Below, piece after piece: positions 52,507 to 61,524 of a stretch of DNA of 64,000 bases. Origin of the DNA: Aquiluna sp. (GTDB taxonomy: Bacteria > Actinomycetota > Actinomycetes > Actinomycetales > Microbacteriaceae). The notes beneath the pieces are model-generated. The model made no database searches, was not told the DNA's origin, and saw only the letters and a list, made by a program, of their open reading frames with translations. The position numbers and the translations under genes are program-made. The stretch's first letter is position 1; each line of letters opens with the position of its first letter. The stretch spans positions 49,454 through 113,453 of the forward strand of contig JAGYIH010000001.1 of the NCBI GenBank assembly GCA_018402615.1. The letters run 5' to 3'.

Positions 52507-52587
52507 TTTGGAAGCCTCAACGGCTTTTCAAAGTCTAAGCCAGAAAAGCACTATTGCCCATAAGGACTTGGTTTCAGGCTTGGAATA

Positions 52588-52609
52588 ATAATACCCCTAG
52601 GGGTATTAT
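52588..52609. promoter_or_regulatory. 22-bp perfect palindrome, CsoR/CstR-type operator candidate
   Basis: ATAATACCCCTAGGGGTATTAT without its ends reads ATACCCCTAGGGGTAT. This is the form of operators bound by CsoR-family repressors (copper CsoR, nickel RcnR, persulfide CstR), which favour inverted A/T-flanked CCCC...GGGG. It ends seven bases before the DUF2892 start and would cover the ribosome-binding site or promoter. The regulator gene is not in this window. Confidence 0.6.
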
Positions 52610-52616
52610 AGAAAGC

Positions 52617-52874
52617 ATGAAACTTACTCCGACCAACCGCAAGATTTTGACATTCATGGCCTCAACACCTGGCCGCTGGGTCCGCATCGCTGCGGGCGCA
52701 ACCTTGGCAACCCTCGCCCTGACGCAGGGTGGGGGCTATTTGTTTATGTTGCTACCAGCTGCACTTCTGCTAACCACTGGCATCATGAACTACTGCCCGA
52801 TGGGTCCGCTATTTGGTCAAAGTGCAAGATCTGGCGAGCTTCTGAAGAAGCTTCCGACCTACGATCTCAAGTAA
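52617..52874 (+). CDS. DUF2892 (YgaP-like) small inner-membrane protein
   Basis: 86 residues from the ATG just after the palindrome. Two membrane helices (about 20-36 and 40-56) and the motif NYCPMGPLFG near 57-66 correspond to the DUF2892 transmembrane part of YgaP, a rhodanese-linked membrane protein. In related genomes such genes stand in sulfur-stress or copper cassettes with rhodanese or persulfide dioxygenase genes; none is present here. An upstream in-frame TTG would run through the operator and is unlikely. It is convergent with the desaturase gene. Confidence 0.8.
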   Translation: MKLTPTNRKILTFMASTPGRWVRIAAGATLATLALTQGGGYLFMLLPAALLLTTGIMNYCPMGPLFGQSARSGELLKKLPTYDLK

Positions 52875-52887
52875 TTAGCGCTTGGCT

Positions 52888-53976
52888 TTAGCTACGAGGC
52901 CTTAGCTCTGCAACCATTGGGCAGACAAAGGGGTCCGCGTTGTTGCTCAAGCCAACTTTATTTAGGTGCTGCATGATCGCCATGTAGCTTTTGGCAAGAC
53001 CCATCTCGACCAGGGTGATGTTATTTTCCTCGCAAAATTTCACGACGATGTCGTGAGCTTTTTTTAGATTTGGCCTGGCCATCGACGGAAACAGGTGGTG
53101 CTCAACCTGATAGTTCAAACCCCCCATTAGGTTGTCCTTCAACCAGGAGCCCTTCACGTTTCTAGAGGTAAGGACCTGACGAGAGAAGAAGTCCAACTTG
53201 GATTCCTTTTCTACCAGCGGCATGCCCTTGTGGTTTGGCGCAAAAGCTGCACCCATGAAAAAGCCAAAGGTCATCATCATGGTGAACCACAGCGCTACCG
53301 CCCAGAACGGTCCAAACATGATTGCAAAAACCACGTAGGGAGCAAGCTGGCGAATCATCATCAGCGAAAACTCCAACAATCTGATGCCTAGCTTGCGATC
53401 CTTGCGTCCAAGCCCGGCAAAAGAATCAAGCAGCAGGTCAAAACCGGTGAATAGCAGTAGGAGCGGGAACAGGTAGCCCTGACGATCTGAGAGCCAGCGC
53501 TCAATGCCCTTCTTGGACTCTTTTGACTCGGTGGTAAAACTCAACACTCGAATCGCGATGTCCGGGTCTACGCCAATCTGGTTTGGACGCTGGTGGTGCT
53601 TATTGTGCTTCCGAAGCCAAAATCCATAGGAAAGTCCGGCAAACAGGTTTGCCAAAAACAAACCAGTCCAGTCGTTTAACTTATTGTTTCTGAATACCTG
53701 TCGGTGAGAAGCCTCGTGGGCAATAAAGCCATACTGAGCGCTAACAATCCCAAGTCCACCAACCAGCACAAAAGCTGCAATCATCCAGAGTTGGTTTTGA
53801 CTCGAGAGACTTGCAATAAAGCCACCCAGCACCCAAAGACCAACTGCAACGACGCTCAGCACAGCAAGGCGGATTACATAAAAGCTTGGCTGCTTAACCA
53901 GGAGCCCAGCATCCCTAACCTGAGTGAGGATGCGGTTGAAGTTGGTCAGCTGTGGAGAAGTCATAGTTGAGCTCAT
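52888..53976 (-). CDS. Membrane fatty acid desaturase
   Basis: Di-iron acyl-lipid or acyl-CoA desaturase, 362 residues, four to six membrane helices. All three histidine boxes are present: HEASHR at 87-92, HNKHH at 124-128 and QVEHHLFP near 300. The last box, with Gln instead of His, is typical of front-end and delta-6/delta-9-type enzymes. No cytochrome b5 domain is fused; a separate cytochrome-b5-like lipoprotein is encoded about 5 kb away but is exported, so a link is unlikely. Probably adjusts membrane fluidity. Confidence 0.92.
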   Translation of the reverse strand: MSSTMTSPQLTNFNRILTQVRDAGLLVKQPSFYVIRLAVLSVVAVGLWVLGGFIASLSSQNQLWMIAAFVLVGGLGIVSAQYGFIAHEASHRQVFRNNKLNDWTGLFLANLFAGLSYGFWLRKHNKHHQRPNQIGVDPDIAIRVLSFTTESKESKKGIERWLSDRQGYLFPLLLLFTGFDLLLDSFAGLGRKDRKLGIRLLEFSLMMIRQLAPYVVFAIMFGPFWAVALWFTMMMTFGFFMGAAFAPNHKGMPLVEKESKLDFFSRQVLTSRNVKGSWLKDNLMGGLNYQVEHHLFPSMARPNLKKAHDIVVKFCEENNITLVEMGLAKSYMAIMQHLNKVGLSNNADPFVCPMVAELRPRS

Positions 53977-54029
53977 TAGATGAGTCTAAGTTGGCAAAAT
54001 GTGTTTTGAGTGTAGGAAGTCGACAAAGA

Positions 54030-55103
54030 TTAGACGTTAAACCTGAACTCAACGACATCGCCGTCCTGCATGACGTAATCCTTGCCCTCCATGCGTACCT
54101 TGCCAGCGGCCTTGGCATCGGCCATTGAGCCCGTTGCATCGAGGTCTGTGAAGGAGACCACCTCCGCCTTAATAAAGCCACGTTCGAAGTCGGTGTGGAT
54201 AACTCCAGCAGCCTGGGGCGCCTTTGAACCCTTGCGAATCGTCCAGGCTCTTGACTCCTTGGGTCCGGCGGTGAGGTAGGTCTGCAGTCCAAGGGTCTCA
54301 AAACCAATTCTTGCAAGTTGATCAAGACCCGATTCCTCCTGGCCAAGCGATTGCAGCAACTCGTTGGCTTCTGCCGGATCAAGATCAATTAGCTCACTTT
54401 CAACCTTGGCATCTAGAAATACTGCTTCCGCGGGTGCCACCAAATCGGCCAGTTGGTTCTTCTTTGCTGGGTTGGTCAAGATTTCTTCATCAACGTTGAA
54501 CACGAACAGAATTGGCTTTGCTGTTAGCAGACCAAGCTCTTTTATTGGCTCCAGGTCAATGTTTGAGAGCGAAAGCGGTTTGCCACCATTTAGAACTTTG
54601 AGGGCCTCATCGATTGTTTCTAGAACCTCAGGGCCCACCTTTTTGCCCTTAACCTCTTTTTCAAGTCTTGGTCTTGCCTTTTCCAGAGTTTGCATATCAG
54701 CCAATATCAGCTCGGTATTGATGGTCTCAATATCGCTTGACGCATCGACCTTGCCATCAACGTGAACCACGTCTGAATCGGCGAAGCCGCGGACAACCTG
54801 AGCAATGGCATCCGCCTCTCGGATGTTTGCCAAGAACTGGTTTCCAAGACCCTCCCCAACGGATGCACCCTTCACGATGCCGGCGATATCGACAAATGAC
54901 ACCGCTGCCGGCAGTATCTTTTCGGACTTGTGAATCTGGGCAAGTCGCTCAAGCCTTGGATCTGGAAGATTCACAACCCCAATGTTTGGCTCGATGGTTG
55001 CGAACGGATAGTTAGCAGCCAGCACGTTGTTTTTGGTGAGTGCGTTGAACAGAGTTGACTTGCCGACGTTGGGTAAACCAACGATTCCAATTGTTAGGGC
55101 CAT
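54030..55103 (-). CDS. ychF: Redox-regulated ATPase YchF (OLA1 family)
   Basis: Obg-family P-loop protein that prefers ATP, 357 residues. G1 [14 protein letters not shown] is at about 8-21, the switch region [14 protein letters not shown]3 [18 protein letters not shown]4-like FVFNVDEE, and the TGS-type C-terminal domain [19 protein letters not shown] and [21 protein letters not shown]. Likely leaderless: TAAACT, seven bases, ATG. It shares a 31-bp gap with the divergent exonuclease gene. Confidence 0.96.
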   Translation of the reverse strand: MALTIGIVGLPNVGKSTLFNALTKNNVLAANYPFATIEPNIGVVNLPDPRLERLAQIHKSEKILPAAVSFVDIAGIVKGASVGEGLGNQFLANIREADAIAQVVRGFADSDVVHVDGKVDASSDIETINTELILADMQTLEKARPRLEKEVKGKKVGPEVLETIDEALKVLNGGKPLSLSNIDLEPIKELGLLTAKPILFVFNVDEEILTNPAKKNQLADLVAPAEAVFLDAKVESELIDLDPAEANELLQSLGQEESGLDQLARIGFETLGLQTYLTAGPKESRAWTIRKGSKAPQAAGVIHTDFERGFIKAEVVSFTDLDATGSMADAKAAGKVRMEGKDYVMQDGDVVEFRFNV

Positions 55104-55116
55104 TTGGCTGAGTTTA
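55104..55116 (-). promoter_or_regulatory. Leaderless promoter -10 box for ychF
   Basis: Minus-strand TAAACT (55111-55116) with seven bases to the ychF ATG and no ribosome-binding site. Confidence 0.5.
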
Positions 55117-55122
55117 TTGGTT

Positions 55123-55134
55123 CATAATTGCCAA
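55123..55134 (+). promoter_or_regulatory. Leaderless promoter -10 box for the exonuclease gene
   Basis: CATAAT at 55123-55128 with six bases to the ATG at 55135. It lies six bases from the opposite-facing ychF -10 box. Confidence 0.45.
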
Positions 55135-55704
55135 ATGGCCCTGGAGTTTGTTGCGATTGATTTTGAAACCGCAAACTCCTCTCCTGCTTCTCCCTGTGCG
55201 GTGGGGTTGGTGAGGGTAATTGGCGGACAAATACACGAGAGCGTCTCAATGCTCTTTCGGCCGCCATATCCGAACAACTGGTTTCACGATGGCAATATCA
55301 AGGTCCACGGCATCAGGCCCGAGGATGTCGCCGACGCTCCAGAGTTTGAAGAAATACTCCCGGAGCTATTGCTTTTTAGCAGTGGGTTGCCTTTTGTGGC
55401 ACACAACGCAAGTTTTGACATGGGGGTCTTACGCGCATCGGCTGATGCCATCCGGTTTGACCTTCCAAACTTTGGCTATGCCTGCTCGCTGGCGATGGCG
55501 AGAAAAACCTATTCACTTGAGAGTTACCGCTTGAATGCGGTTGCCTATGCAATTGGCCACGAGGAGTTTCAGCACCACGACGCCCTCGCAGACTCAGATG
55601 CCTGCGCCAGAATCACGATGCACATGGCCAATCGTCATGAAGTTGATGACTTGAATGGCTTACTGTTAGCGACCAAGCAGCGTTTGAAGCCGCTAAATGT
55701 CTGA
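55135..55704 (+). CDS. DEDDh 3'-5' exonuclease (DNA polymerase III epsilon-like)
   Basis: 189-residue stand-alone proofreading-type exonuclease. The Exo I motif FVAIDFETAN carries the catalytic Asp and Glu, Exo II is VAHNASFDMGVL, and Exo III-epsilon is HHDALADSDACA with the general-base His and final Asp. No BRCT domain is attached. ATG at 55135 is preferred because the catalytic Exo I block begins at residue 5. Divergent from ychF, followed by rmuC after 21 bases. Confidence 0.9.
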   Translation: MALEFVAIDFETANSSPASPCAVGLVRVIGGQIHESVSMLFRPPYPNNWFHDGNIKVHGIRPEDVADAPEFEEILPELLLFSSGLPFVAHNASFDMGVLRASADAIRFDLPNFGYACSLAMARKTYSLESYRLNAVAYAIGHEEFQHHDALADSDACARITMHMANRHEVDDLNGLLLATKQRLKPLNV

Positions 55705-55725
55705 GAGCACTGAGATACTCGGGTC

Positions 55726-56913
55726 ATGGAAGCTCTCTCGCTAGTAATAGGTGTCGCGATTGGTGTGCTGTTGGGGGTTGCAATTGGCTACCTAATTGCC
55801 AAGGCCAGAACCCAGACCGCGCCAGATCTCGCAGCTCAGCTTGCTGCCGCTAGGGCCACCGAGACCGAACTGCGGGTTCAACTCGTGAATATTCAGGACC
55901 AGCTTGCAGCGGATAAGCAAAAGAGTGACCAGGAAAACAAGATCCTGGTTCAGCTCGCACCGGTGAAACAGCAGCTCGAACAGATGCAAACTGTTGTCGC
56001 GCAACTTGAAAAAGAGCGCTCCACACAGTTTGCATCGATTACAGAACAGCTTCGAAACGCCGTTGAGACCGATGAGAACCTTCGCAAGCAAACCCAGACT
56101 TTGGCCCAGGCGCTCTCCTCTAATTCGCTGCGAGGAGTTTGGGGTGAAGCGCAACTGCGCAAGCTGGTCGAACTTGCGGGACTCATCAAGCACGCTGACT
56201 TTTCTGAACAGGCCAGCATCAGCACCGAAACCGGCGCTGGTAGAGCAGATATGGTTATCAACCTGCCAGGAGGCAAGTCACTGGCCATTGACTCCAAGGT
56301 TCCATTCAATTCCTACCAGGAGGCAAGTTCCATCTCGGAGCTGGCAACCGGTGAGGAACTTAATCGCAGGCGCAAGCTGATAGAAGAGCACGTCAAGGCG
56401 ATGCGCAAGCACATCGATGATCTTGGCAATAAGGCGTATTGGACCGGCCTTGAAAGCTCACCAGATTTCGTGGTTTGTTTTGTGCCATCGGAGTCCTTAC
56501 TCTCTGCAGCTTTAGAGGCCGACCCGGCAATTTTGGAGTACGCGTTTAAGCGCAACGTGGCACTAGCATCCCCGGTGAGCCTGTTCTCGGTGCTGAAGAC
56601 CATCAACTACATCTGGCGTCAAAACGCGGATGAGTCCCAAATTCGATCCATGATCAAACTGGGTAAGGAGCTCTACGACCGAGTCGGCAAGGTCGCTCTG
56701 GTGGCAGACAAACTTGGCAGGTCAATCAACACCACGGTCAAGGACTACAACAGTTTTGTTAGCTCACTGGAGAGCCGAATGTTGGTCACCGCCCGAAAGC
56801 TCAACGATCTGGATGAGAACGAGCTTGGTCTTGATGAGCTTGCCAGCCCAAAGCTGATCGAAGATTCCGCTTCGTCAATTAACGCAAAGGAACTTCCAAG
56901 CAACGAGCAGTAG
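55726..56913 (+). CDS. rmuC: DNA recombination protein RmuC
   Basis: Restrains inversions and DNA rearrangements; predicted membrane-anchored nuclease-fold protein. 395 residues: an N-terminal membrane helix (LVIGVAIGVLLGVAIGYLI), a long coiled coil at about 35-130, then the RmuC domain with LRGVWGEAQLRKLVELAGL, ADMVINLPGGKSLAIDSKVP and YWTGLESSPDFVVCFVPSES, ending near residue 360. It likely shares a transcript with the exonuclease. Confidence 0.94.
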   Translation: MEALSLVIGVAIGVLLGVAIGYLIAKARTQTAPDLAAQLAAARATETELRVQLVNIQDQLAADKQKSDQENKILVQLAPVKQQLEQMQTVVAQLEKERSTQFASITEQLRNAVETDENLRKQTQTLAQALSSNSLRGVWGEAQLRKLVELAGLIKHADFSEQASISTETGAGRADMVINLPGGKSLAIDSKVPFNSYQEASSISELATGEELNRRRKLIEEHVKAMRKHIDDLGNKAYWTGLESSPDFVVCFVPSESLLSAALEADPAILEYAFKRNVALASPVSLFSVLKTINYIWRQNADESQIRSMIKLGKELYDRVGKVALVADKLGRSINTTVKDYNSFVSSLESRMLVTARKLNDLDENELGLDELASPKLIEDSASSINAKELPSNEQ

Positions 56914-56999
56914 CTCATTTATGGCTATAGTGAAGCCGTTGCGCCTACAACGATGTGAGTTGCTTCGATAGCCTTTTTACTCACATCCAAGGAGTCCTA

Positions 57000-58010
57000 A
57001 TGACTGGCGAGAATTGCCCGATCGTTACTCTGACACCCTCTCCAACACTTGACCGCACCTACTTTGTGAAGAACCTGGTGGAGGGTGGTGTCAATCGAGC
57101 TGACCGAGTCGGCGAAGAACTTGCCGGAAAGGGCATAAACGTTTCTCGTGGTCTTCACCTCGCCGGAATTCCAGCGCCAGGGATTGTTCCCATCGGCGAT
57201 GCCGATAAGGGTGTCCTGGAGCGCACCGGTTCTGGATTTCTAACCCCGCTCTGGGTTGAGGGCACGTTGCGAGTTTCCACGACAGTTGTTGAATACGACG
57301 GACCCACCACAAAAATCAATGAGCACCCAAGGCCCTTGAAGCAAAAGGACTGGGACGCAGTTGTTGAGCTAACGGAAAAAACCGTGCGTGATCACAATGC
57401 TCAATGGCTTGTGATCGCCGGTGCTCACCCTGAGATTGAGGAGACCGGTGAGGTAATCAACTTGCACTCGCTGTTTTTGCGCATGGAAGCCCTGGGCGTC
57501 AGGGTTGTGCTTGACACATCCGGGCCATCGCTTCGCTACTGGGCTCAGCAGGGGAATGCAACCGTGATGAAGCCAAACGCTCACGAACTTGCCGAGTGCG
57601 TGGGGAAAGACCTAAAGACCATCGGTGACGTTATTGAGGCGGCCAACATATTAAATAACTGGGGTGTCGACTGCGTAATGGCCTCTTTGGGAATGGATGG
57701 CATCATTGCCGTCACCAAGACCCACGCGATCCATGCCCACACTCCCCCGGTCAAGGTAATCAACACCGTCGGTGCTGGCGACTCAACAATCGCTGGTTTC
57801 TTGAGTGCGGTGACCAAATTCCCCTCAGAGCCAGGCGCGTTTGGAGTTGGCTTCAACGTAGCCGAGGGCATTGCGGCTGCCGTCCAGTGGGGAGCCGCCA
57901 AGGTTCAGCAACCAACCAGTGGACTGCAGTCAATTGAAAACCTGGTTGACGCAACCGTAGAACTTATTCCAGACCGCGATCGCCTCTTGGGCGAACCCGC
58001 AACCGCCTAA
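57000..58010 (+). CDS. 1-phosphofructokinase-like PfkB-family kinase
   Basis: About 336 residues from the ATG at 57000 with AAGGAG eight bases upstream. N-terminal TLTPSPTLDRTYFV and GGVNRADRVGEELAGKGINVSRGL (PfkB substrate-site Gly pattern of 1-phosphofructokinase/LacC), and the ATP/catalytic motif INTVGAGDSTIAGFL with catalytic Asp near residue 260. It is followed by fba after 11 bases, so it probably feeds fructose 1,6-bisphosphate to the aldolase. No PTS fructose gene is adjacent, so 6-phosphofructokinase activity remains possible. Confidence 0.88.
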   Translation: MTGENCPIVTLTPSPTLDRTYFVKNLVEGGVNRADRVGEELAGKGINVSRGLHLAGIPAPGIVPIGDADKGVLERTGSGFLTPLWVEGTLRVSTTVVEYDGPTTKINEHPRPLKQKDWDAVVELTEKTVRDHNAQWLVIAGAHPEIEETGEVINLHSLFLRMEALGVRVVLDTSGPSLRYWAQQGNATVMKPNAHELAECVGKDLKTIGDVIEAANILNNWGVDCVMASLGMDGIIAVTKTHAIHAHTPPVKVINTVGAGDSTIAGFLSAVTKFPSEPGAFGVGFNVAEGIAAAVQWGAAKVQQPTSGLQSIENLVDATVELIPDRDRLLGEPATA

Positions 58011-58021
58011 GGAGGCAAAAA

Positions 58022-59046
58022 ATGGCCATTGTTTCGTCCGCCGAGTACCAGGAGATGCTGGATCGTGCCAAGAAGGGTGGCTATGCCTACCCAGCCCTAA
58101 ATGTCTCCAGCTCACAGACTCTGAATGCCGCCCTTGCCGGCCTTCAGGAGGCCGGTTCTGACGGCATCATTCAGGTTTCCACCGGTGGTGCTGACTACTG
58201 GAGCGGACCAACAATCAAGAACCGGGTCTCTGGCGCACTGGCCTTTGCAGCCATGGCTCGCGAGGTTGCAAAGAACTTTGACGTAAAGATTGCTCTTCAC
58301 ACCGACCACTGCGCAGAGGACCAGCTGGATGGTTTTGTTAGGCCGCTACTGGAGCTTTCGGCCGAGCGTGTGAAGTCTGGCGGAGAAGCCATCTTCAACT
58401 CGCACATGTGGGACGGTTCCGCTATCTCGCTAGATAGGAACCTGGAGATTGCCAAGGAACTTTTGGCAAAGTCACACAGCGTTGGCTCCATCTTGGAGAT
58501 TGAAGTTGGCGCAGTTGGCGGCGAAGAGGATGGCATCGAGGGTGAGATTGGTGAGCACCTCTACACCACGGTCGCCGACGGCATCAAAACCGTTGAAGCA
58601 CTCGGCCTGGGTGAGAACGGTCGCTACATGGCTGCCCTGACATTTGGCAATGTCCACGGCGTATATAAGCCTGGCAATGTCCACTTGCGCCCGGAGCTAC
58701 TTCAGGAAATTCAGGAGCAGGTAGGCAAGAAATACGGCAAAGACATGCCCTTTGACCTCGTCTTCCACGGTGGCTCCGGCTCAACCGCAAAAGAGATCTC
58801 AGACGCAGTCAGCTTTGGTGTCATCAAGATGAATATCGACACCGACACCCAGTACCCCATTCACTAGGCCGATCGTTGACCACATGTTTCAGAGACTAGG
58901 CGCGTCTAAGAGTGGATGGCGAAGTTGGAAACAAAAGCTTTACGACCCAAGGAGCCTGGGGGCAAAATTGCAGAGGCAGGCATGTCAGCTGATAATCAGA
59001 AGCGGCCCAGCAGCTCAGTTCTGCCAGAGAAGAATCAAACTGGTAG
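58022..59046 (+). pseudogene. fba: Class II fructose-bisphosphate aldolase, 3' end frameshifted
   Basis: Zn-dependent aldolase cleaving fructose 1,6-bisphosphate. AAGGAGG precedes the ATG. The first 278 codons are perfect: AYPALNVSSSQTLNAALAGL, IALHTDHCAEDQLDG (metal His), SILEIEVGAVGGEEDGIEG, TFGNVHGVYKPGN, and LVFHGGSGS. At 58855-58858 a run of four C where three restore the frame (TDTQY-PFTRPIVDHMF) ends the clean part; KLYDPRSLGAKIAEAGMS-like residues then continue to a stop near 59046. Repaired length is about 341 residues, normal for the family. Confidence 0.92.
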
Positions 59047-59073
59047 AAGAAGCTCTGCCTAGTGACCTTGGCC

Positions 59074-60040
59074 TTATTGAAGTTTCTTTGCACTCTTGAG
59101 GTCTTTTTCTGAGTTCCTTGGGCAAGGAGGGCGATATGTCTTCTTCCGCTGTGGCGTGGACTACGGCCGTCCCGAAGCCCTTGGTAGCGATGTAGTCCAA
59201 GACCTCGGACACAAGCTCCTCTGGAACCGAAGCTCCTGAGGGCTCCGATGGTTGAGACACCCTCAAACCACTCATCCAATATCTCAGAGGCGTAGTCGAC
59301 ACGGTAGGCAACTTTGGCCCCGCATCAAGTGCGACCTCCACAAGCCTGACGGTGTTGGATGGGTTAGGCCGATCCAACCACGATCCGCAAATCGCTCTCA
59401 ACGCCAATCTTTTGATGGCAACCTGTCGGTTTTAATTGCGTAGCGAATGTCATCACTCGGTGGGTTCTGAAGGGTTGGGAACTTCTCTCATAACGAGAAC
59501 GGTTTCCATGGTTTACCATCAACCGAGAGAGTGGTCTGAAAAGCCAAATCACCTTGTTTGGATCTTTCACCTTGGCTTTTTGATGTCTTCCTCGCCGTCG
59601 ATGAGGCCGAACTAAATTGGGGGCTTGGCCTTGGTCCCTCAACTTCTGTCAATGACCCTCGTGGCCGACCAGGAGGATGTCATAGCCCTCTTTTCAAATC
59701 TTTGGACTTCACGGTGAACCTTGGTAACCAAGAGGCAGGGTGGCGTCAATTGTCTGCTGTTTCGCTCTTCGGCTGCCTTTACAACTGCTACAGGAGACTC
59801 CATGAGCGGAAAAAATCATGATGCAGCCCTCCGGGCCTCGTCACCTCGTCAGCAAATATCGCGCCGACGCTCCAGTGATTCAGCAGCATTAGCACATTTA
59901 TTGCACAATCTGCTTACGAACGTAGACCGGAGCCCGTAGTGGTCTAGAGCTTTCTCAACCGCTATCACCGCTCTGTCTACGCGCCAGTAGCCCTGGGGCT
60001 GTATGTTCTTCTTGGAAGGCTGAATGTCAGTGTTTGGCGT
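59074..60040 (-). pseudogene. ispH: 4-hydroxy-3-methylbut-2-enyl diphosphate reductase IspH, frameshifted
   Basis: Iron-sulfur enzyme for the last MEP-pathway step of isoprenoid synthesis. Legible pieces: VDRAVIAVEKALDHYG near 59960, FSAHGVSP-type residues near 59800, TIDATCPLVTKVHREV near 59730, YDILLVGHEGH near 59680, LSQTTLSV/NPPSDDIRYAT near 59530-59430, NTVRLVEVALDAG near 59345, and GASVPEELVSEVLDYIATKG with PSLPKELRK at the end. The three Cys ligands lie in these blocks. It is convergent with fba and divergent from xseA, the usual actinobacterial layout. Confidence 0.85.
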
Positions 60041-60104
60041 TATTGTTGATTAAATCACTACTCAATTCTACGACCGCGCTAAGGAGGCCTGAATTGGAAA
60101 AAGT

Positions 60105-61336
60105 ATGATTACCTCTTCCCAATCAAAAGTTAGCACCGAGGCATTCCCCTGGCAGGTTTCTGCCCTGTCAGATCTCTGAAGGACTGGGTTGAAAAGCTTA
60201 GCGGGAGTCTGGGTTGAGGTGAATTGCAGTCGTATTCAGAAAAAAGCGGAGGGCAACGTCTTCCGGATCATGGGGATCTTGATGTTGAAAACGCTGTTGG
60301 AAATTCATGCTTTTGCCGGCTCCGGTGCGGAGATTGAGGTTGGTCTCAAGCAAAGGTGACCGGGTGGTTGCACGCAGCCTGTCTTCTGGCCCAGAACGGC
60401 AAACTCACGATGCGTGTTGGCGCAATGCAAGGTGGGGCTTGGCGAACTACTGGAAGAATTGAGCGACTCAAGCAGCAGCTGATTGCGGAGGGTCTGACCG
60501 ATCCAGCTCCGAAAAATCATAGCTGCCGTTTTTGCCAAAACCAGGTGGTTTGATTACCGGCGCAAAGTCCGATGCCGAGAAAGACATCTTGGAAAACGCC
60601 AGAGCTGCGTTGGCCAGACGTCAGTTTGAGGTAATCAACACTCTGGTTCAGGGCGATAAAGCGTACGCCGAAGAGATTGTTATGGCGATGGGCCTTCGAC
60701 AAATGTCCGCCGTTGGCGTAGTCATCATTGCCCGGGGTGGTGGTTCTTTCCAAGATCTGTTGCCATTCGATGAGCGTGTAGTTCATAGCCTTACGCGGCT
60801 GCGCTAACCAAACCGGTGGTGTCCGCGATCGGTCACGAAAATGATCCAGCCGTTATTGGATTTGGTCGCAGACCCTGAAACTTCTACGCCAACCGATGCG
60901 GCAAAAGCAGTGGTGCCGATGTTGTTGAAGAGCGCCGAAACTTAAACTGATGCGAGAGCGGTGCCTGGTATTATCGAGTGTCAAAGCCTTGTCGATGCCT
61001 GGTGCAGTTGGTGAGCCAGGTGCGCACCAGGCCAGTTCTGGCTTCACCCTTCCGGGTTTTGTCGATACCCAAACTGAGCAGTTGGGTGTCCTAACCCCGC
61101 AGTCAAAGAAATCTTTGATTACGGCGATCGCTATCAGGAATTCGCGAACTAAGAACCAAGGCCTCGGCGCTCAGCCCCAAAGCCCAACCCTTGAGCCGCG
61201 ATACAGTCTCTTGTTTGACAGGAGCTGGTAAAGCCGGCAAAAGCACCAAAGGGGCCAAATTCAGCATTGTCACAGCCGAACAGGAGGGAAATTTCAGCAA
61301 GCCACAGTAACAGCTGTTAGGGAGAAAGATGTCTAA
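60105..61336 (+). pseudogene. xseA: Exodeoxyribonuclease VII large subunit, frameshifted
   Basis: Catalytic subunit of ExoVII, a single-strand DNA exonuclease. Pieces: FPWQVSALSDL at the start, AGVWVEVNC, LLAQNGKLTMRVGAMQ and GLGELLEE (OB-fold domain), GGLITGAKSDAEKDILENAR, QFEVINTLVQGDKAYAEEIV, GVVIIARGGGSFQDLLPFDE, then PVVSAIGHEND and TPTDAAKAVVPD-like residues after repair, ending TVTAVREKDV. An AAGGAGG lies 17 bases upstream of the ATG. It overlaps xseB by eight bases. Confidence 0.85.
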
Positions 61337-61524
61337 GAAATTGCAAAAGCTCAGCTATAGAAGAGGCTCGTGACGAGCTGCAGAGCGATTGTCCGCGCAG
61401 CTCGAGCAGCAAGAACGGTGAGCCTGATTCCTCGGCGCTCTGGGAGCGGCGAGGCTATTGGCCAAACACTGCGAGGATTTTTCTAGGCGGTGAAGAAACT
61501 CTGATACAAGCCACTGGAAAGTAA
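61329..61524 (+). pseudogene. xseB: Exodeoxyribonuclease VII small subunit, frameshifted
   Basis: Small helical partner of XseA. From the ATG inside the xseA end: MSKKLQKLSY, then after one-base shifts EEARDELQAIVRQLEQ, SSALWERGEALAKHCEDFL and LIQATGK. The paired-helix XseB pattern (SYEEA..EL..IV..LE.G...LE.S..LWERG..LA..C) is clear. A stop at 61522 precedes the DUF4245 start without a gap. Confidence 0.82.

Noticed and set aside
47913..53976. Cytochrome-b5-like protein as electron donor of the desaturase
   Set aside because: The b5-like protein carries a lipobox and should be outside the cell, whereas desaturase di-iron sites face the cytoplasm; the genes are also about 5 kb apart.
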